DNA of 64,000 nucleotides from Culturomica massiliensis (GTDB lineage Bacteria > Bacteroidota > Bacteroidia > Bacteroidales > Marinifilaceae), in assembly GCF_900091655.1 (NCBI RefSeq), contig NZ_LT594621.1:3692639-3756638 (forward strand), in the 5' to 3' direction. The translations under genes and the position numbers were made by a program. The notes under the pieces are model-generated. The model had not been told where the DNA came from. It did not search any database and saw only the letters and a program-made list of their open reading frames with translations. Below, piece by piece: positions 61,475 through 64,000 of the stretch (its first letter is position 1; each line of letters opens with the position of its first letter).

Positions 61475-61561
61475 AATTTTAGATTGTAGATTTACGATTT
61501 TAGATTAAAAGAATTTGATAACAGATCAGGTTGTCAGGCAATTTAAAATTTACAGTTTATA
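61475..61561 (+). repeat. Minimal repeat copy F: heptads plus terminal module
   Basis: AATTTTAGATTGTAGATTTA then one more heptad and the terminal module (AAAAGAATT, hairpin TGATAAC 61516-61522 / GTTGTCA 61530-61536, GGCAATTTAAAATTTACAGT). No 57-bp linker is present. It sits between the S37 stop codon and that gene's terminator, so it is transcribed as part of the 3' UTR. Confidence 0.85.
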
Positions 61562-61572
61562 TGAAGATATAG

Positions 61573-61599
61573 AAAGGCTGCTTTCGGGCAGCTTTTTTT
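61573..61599 (+). terminator. Terminator of the S37 peptidase gene
   Basis: GCTGC (61577-61581) pairs with GCAGC (61588-61592), extended by A-T pairs outward, with loop TTTCGG and seven T's. Confidence 0.82.
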
Positions 61600-61638
61600 G
61601 AAATAGGGCGATTGGCCGGACTTTTGACGCAATGAATT

Positions 61639-62310
61639 ATGGGAACATATACCGATATTTTTTATTCGGAAACGACAGAGCAACTAAAGCTTTTGATTTG
61701 TGATTTGGGCAGAAGAATGTGGCAGCGGGGGTACGTAGATGGTAACGGGGGCAATATCAGTGTCCGTCTGGACGAAGATACCGTTTTGTGTACGCCTACA
61801 TATATGTCCAAGGGATTTATGAGTTCCGAAGATCTCTGCCTGGTGAATATGGCGGGAGATTTGTTGGCGGGGAAGCGGCGTAGTACAAGTGAGATAAAGA
61901 CCCATTTGGCGATCATGCGGAATAATCCGCTGGCGCGGGCTTGTGTACATGCTCATCCTCCCTATGCGACCTCTTATGCCCTTTGCGGACAGTTGCCTCC
62001 CGCAGGTGTAATAGCCGAGGCTGAAATTTTTTTAGGTGAGATAGGGTTGGCCCCTTATGCAACACCCGGTTCCCCGGAAATAGAAGCTTGTATGTGCGGG
62101 TTAGCTCCCGGACGCAGCGCTGTGATTATGCAGGGACACGGTGCGATAACCTGGGGTAAAACAGTTGAGGAAGCGTATTGGAAAATGGAGAATCTGGAAG
62201 CCTATTGCCAGGTTACCCATTTGGTGGCATGTCGGGGGGAATGTATACAACCGTTTACGGAAAAGGAGCGGGAAGCATTGAAAACATTACGTAAAAAGTT
62301 TGAGTCATGA
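61639..62310 (+). CDS. Class II aldolase/adducin family protein, probable deoxy-pentulose-phosphate aldolase
   Basis: 223 residues of the FucA-like class II aldolase family, Zn-dependent. Substrate and metal motifs: GNGGNISVRLDED near the N-terminus, THLAIMRNNPLARACVHAHP (HxH zinc ligands), and VIMQGHGAITWGKTVEEAYW (third His). It differs from MtnB dehydratases in its HAHPPYAT context. Its stop overlaps the mtnA start (ATGA), so the two act together. In known DHAP-shunt operons an MtnA-like isomerase feeds 5-methylthioribulose- or 5-deoxyribulose-1-phosphate to such an aldolase, which yields DHAP and a small aldehyde. That role is inferred here. Confidence 0.85.
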   Translation: MGTYTDIFYSETTEQLKLLICDLGRRMWQRGYVDGNGGNISVRLDEDTVLCTPTYMSKGFMSSEDLCLVNMAGDLLAGKRRSTSEIKTHLAIMRNNPLARACVHAHPPYATSYALCGQLPPAGVIAEAEIFLGEIGLAPYATPGSPEIEACMCGLAPGRSAVIMQGHGAITWGKTVEEAYWKMENLEAYCQVTHLVACRGECIQPFTEKEREALKTLRKKFES

Positions 62311-63374
62311 ATGTTGCTGCAAATATTATAACACTGGAAGTCGATTGGCAGAATAATGTATTGCGGATACTGGATCAGACAAAGTTGCCCGGGAAAGAGT
62401 CTTACCTTTCTTTGGGAACAGCAGAAGAGATCCGGGAGGCCATTTATCAGTTGAAAGTTCGGGGTGCTCCTGCCATCGGTGTTGCTGCCGCTTATGGAAT
62501 CGCGGTGTGTGCCCGGAATATTAAGGGCAATGACGTTGCCGGTTTCGAAAATGAATTTTGTAGGTTAAAGACATATTTGGGTTCTTCCCGGCCGACAGCC
62601 GTGAATTTGTTTACGGCTCTTGACCGGATGGAGGCGTGTGTGAAGCGTTACCGCACAAAAGAGGTGGAAGAAATAAAGGCTGCATTGATACGGGAGGCAG
62701 AGCAGATTCATGCGGAGGATCAGGAAGCTTGTCGTCGTATCGGGGAATGGGGATTGAAGTTGCTGAAACCGGGAATGGGGATTTTAACGCATTGTAATGC
62801 CGGAAAGCTTGCTGTATCGGGTTGTGGTACCGCCTTGGCTCCGATTTATGCAGGTCAGGAAAAAGGGTATCATTTTCATGTTTTTGCGGATGAAACCCGT
62901 CCTCTGTTACAGGGGGCGCGACTTACCGCCTTTGAATTGCAGCGTTCCGGTATAGAGGTTACATTGATATGTGACAATATGGCATCTGTAGTTATGAAGC
63001 AGGGGAAAATACAGGCCGTATTGGTCGGTTGCGACAGGATCGCTGCCAACGGAGATGTTGCCAATAAAATCGGAACTTCCGGTGTCGCTGTGATGGCTAA
63101 ATATTACGGTATTCCTTTTTATGTGCTCGGTCCGACCTCTACAATTGATTTTCAAAGTCCGACCGGAGACGCGATTACGGTTGAGGAGAGAGCTCCGGAA
63201 GAGGTGACTGAAAAATGGTATGTGCAGCGAATGGCCCCGGAGGGAGTACAAGTATATAATCCGGCTTTTGATGTAACGGATCACAGCTTAATTACGGCAA
63301 TAATTACGGAAAAAGGGATTGCCCGGCCGCCTTTTAGAGAGACATTGAACACTTTAATTGCATGCGGTTCTTGA
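62307..63374 (+). CDS. mtnA: S-methyl-5-thioribose-1-phosphate isomerase family protein (MtnA/DrdI-like)
   Basis: 355 residues of the aIF-2B-related isomerase family that converts methylthioribose-1-phosphate (or 5-deoxyribose-1-phosphate) to the ribulose form. Key motifs: VRGAPAIGVAAAYGIA (substrate loop), GILTHCNAGKLA with the catalytic Cys, VLVGCDRIAANGDVANKIGT with the catalytic Asp, and VLGPTSTIDF. It is normal in length. Translational coupling to the upstream class II aldolase, and the absence of mtnB, mtnC or mtnD, point to the DHAP-shunt version of methylthio-/5'-deoxyadenosine disposal rather than the full methionine salvage cycle. Confidence 0.93.
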   Translation: MNVAANIITLEVDWQNNVLRILDQTKLPGKESYLSLGTAEEIREAIYQLKVRGAPAIGVAAAYGIAVCARNIKGNDVAGFENEFCRLKTYLGSSRPTAVNLFTALDRMEACVKRYRTKEVEEIKAALIREAEQIHAEDQEACRRIGEWGLKLLKPGMGILTHCNAGKLAVSGCGTALAPIYAGQEKGYHFHVFADETRPLLQGARLTAFELQRSGIEVTLICDNMASVVMKQGKIQAVLVGCDRIAANGDVANKIGTSGVAVMAKYYGIPFYVLGPTSTIDFQSPTGDAITVEERAPEEVTEKWYVQRMAPEGVQVYNPAFDVTDHSLITAIITEKGIARPPFRETLNTLIACGS

Positions 63375-63508
63375 TTTTGCTTCCCTTTTACCGGGTGTCG
63401 CTTATTGTATTTCTGATTTTCCGGTCTGTTCCCGGTTGTAATGATCGGGCATTGTGGGACGAACCTTTGTTTGTAGAAAGGAACCGGAATCTGAAATCGT
63501 CAATTTAG
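63362..63508 (+). CDS. Possible 48-codon ORF overlapping the end of mtnA
   Basis: ATG at 63362 in another frame overlaps the mtnA stop by 13 bases and runs to TAG at 63508. It encodes MRFLILLPFYRVSLIVFLIF, then RSVPGCNDRALWDEP and a polar tail, which resembles a short signal or membrane segment followed by a Cys. I recognise no family and there is no supporting start signal, so this may be chance. Confidence 0.2.
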   Translation: MRFLILLPFYRVSLIVFLIFRSVPGCNDRALWDEPLFVERNRNLKSSI

Positions 63509-63530
63509 AAATGAGGTTTTAATTGCAGAT

Positions 63531-64000
63531 TTACGGTTTCAAATATTTCATGATACATTCGGTGGCTCCCAATTGGCTGTTGACGTAGGCCACGGCTTTT
63601 TTACCCGCTGTTCCGGCTATTTCCGGATTTTCCATCAGACTGTCCAGTATAGCGTTCAATTCGTTCCCGTTTTGGATTGTAAATGCACCTCCTTCCTGGA
63701 TCAGGCTTACAGCTTCTTTGAACTTCCGGTATTTGGGGCCGAATATGACCGGAATACCATAGACGGCAGCCTCTAAAGTATTGTGGATGCCGACTCCGAA
63801 ACCTCCGCCGATATAAGCTATTTTGCCGTAGCGGTAAATGGCTGACAGCAAGCCGATACAATCGATAATCAGCACCTCGGCCGAACTGTAATCGGCTGAT
63901 TCGTCGGTATAGCGCACGATGCTCTTTTGGCATTTTTCCATGATCGACTTGATATGATTTTCACCGATTTCGTGAGGGGTTAAAATCCATTTATAAGCGC
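63531..64000 (-). CDS. waaA: Kdo transferase (3-deoxy-D-manno-octulosonic-acid transferase), C-terminal part
   Basis: The gene runs off the window edge; 156 C-terminal residues are visible. Upstream of the internal Met at 63941 the frame continues with KWILTPHEIGENHIKSIMEK, the second-domain motif of Kdo transferase. It proceeds through VLIIDCIGLLSAIYRYGKIA, IGGGFGVGIHNTLEAAVYGI and VIFGPKYRKFKEAVSLI, which form the CMP-Kdo binding side of this GT-B enzyme. The protein adds Kdo to lipid IVA at the inner membrane, downstream of LpxK, whose gene lies 21 kb away. The N-terminal anchor and acceptor domain are beyond the window. Confidence 0.92.
   Translation of the reverse strand, partial: AYKWILTPHEIGENHIKSIMEKCQKSIVRYTDESADYSSAEVLIIDCIGLLSAIYRYGKIAYIGGGFGVGIHNTLEAAVYGIPVIFGPKYRKFKEAVSLIQEGGAFTIQNGNELNAILDSLMENPEIAGTAGKKAVAYVNSQLGATECIMKYLKP

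Overview
The window looks like a chromosomal segment of a gut-type Bacteroidales bacterium, most like Odoribacter or a close relative; the genus is my inference. Supporting signs are promoters of the Bacteroidetes type (TTG, about 20 bases, TAnnTTTG), no regular Shine-Dalgarno sequences, a TonB receptor with a CarboxypepD_reg-like domain, a gliding-motility/T9SS type B sorting domain, DUF4492 beside cytochrome bd oxidase, an Asp-type MurA, and a methylmalonyl-CoA mutase pair as used in succinate/propionate metabolism. I see no prophage, insertion sequence, rRNA operon or CRISPR array.

Layout. 1-4.6 kb: truncated MATE transporter, Na+/Ca2+ exchanger, DUF3137-LemA pair, LysE exporter, lipocalin. 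4.8-12.6 kb: mutA-mutB, an orphan multi-PAS/GAF histidine kinase, a pirin. 12.8-20 kb: MFS exporter, LUD protein, SulP transporter with a porin, topoisomerase III. 20-33 kb: tatAC, a PurF-like protein lacking the usual glutaminase cysteine, a secreted GH2 beta-galactosidase, a two-gene ABC exporter, DUF4492-cydA-cydB, an AI-2E family protein with an outer-membrane protein. 33-44 kb: lon, rpmE2, then a cell-wall-recycling-like set (AmgK-like kinase fused to RapZ-C, MurU-like nucleotidyltransferase, PgeF) followed by lrgAB, and the sppA-lpxK-punA operon. 44-51 kb: murA, folK, DUF4290, a UvrD/PcrA helicase, a T9SS-sorted PKD protein, tRNA-Leu(CAA). 51-64 kb: a GH20-TonB receptor-HAD operon, a PseB-like dehydratase, a second MATE transporter, an S37 peptidase, a class II aldolase-MtnA pair (probable 5'-deoxy/methylthio-pentose disposal), and the C-terminal part of a Kdo transferase.

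The most unusual feature is a family of intergenic repeats built from heptads of the form GATTNNN. In three arrays the heptads are organised into units of about 57 bp joined by a conserved linker (ACAAGCCAACGCTAAAGA type). Most copies end in, or contain, a terminal module with a short hairpin whose two arms change together between copies. Copies lie at 6.7, 20.2, 44.3, 51.1, 58.0, 59.7 and 61.5 kb in both orientations, always between genes. I do not recognise the family. Other points of note are the AmgK-RapZ fusion cluster, the nucleophile-less PurF-like protein, the Lys-to-Met change in the PseB-like protein, and an orphan terminator at 51.5 kb that may mark a small RNA.
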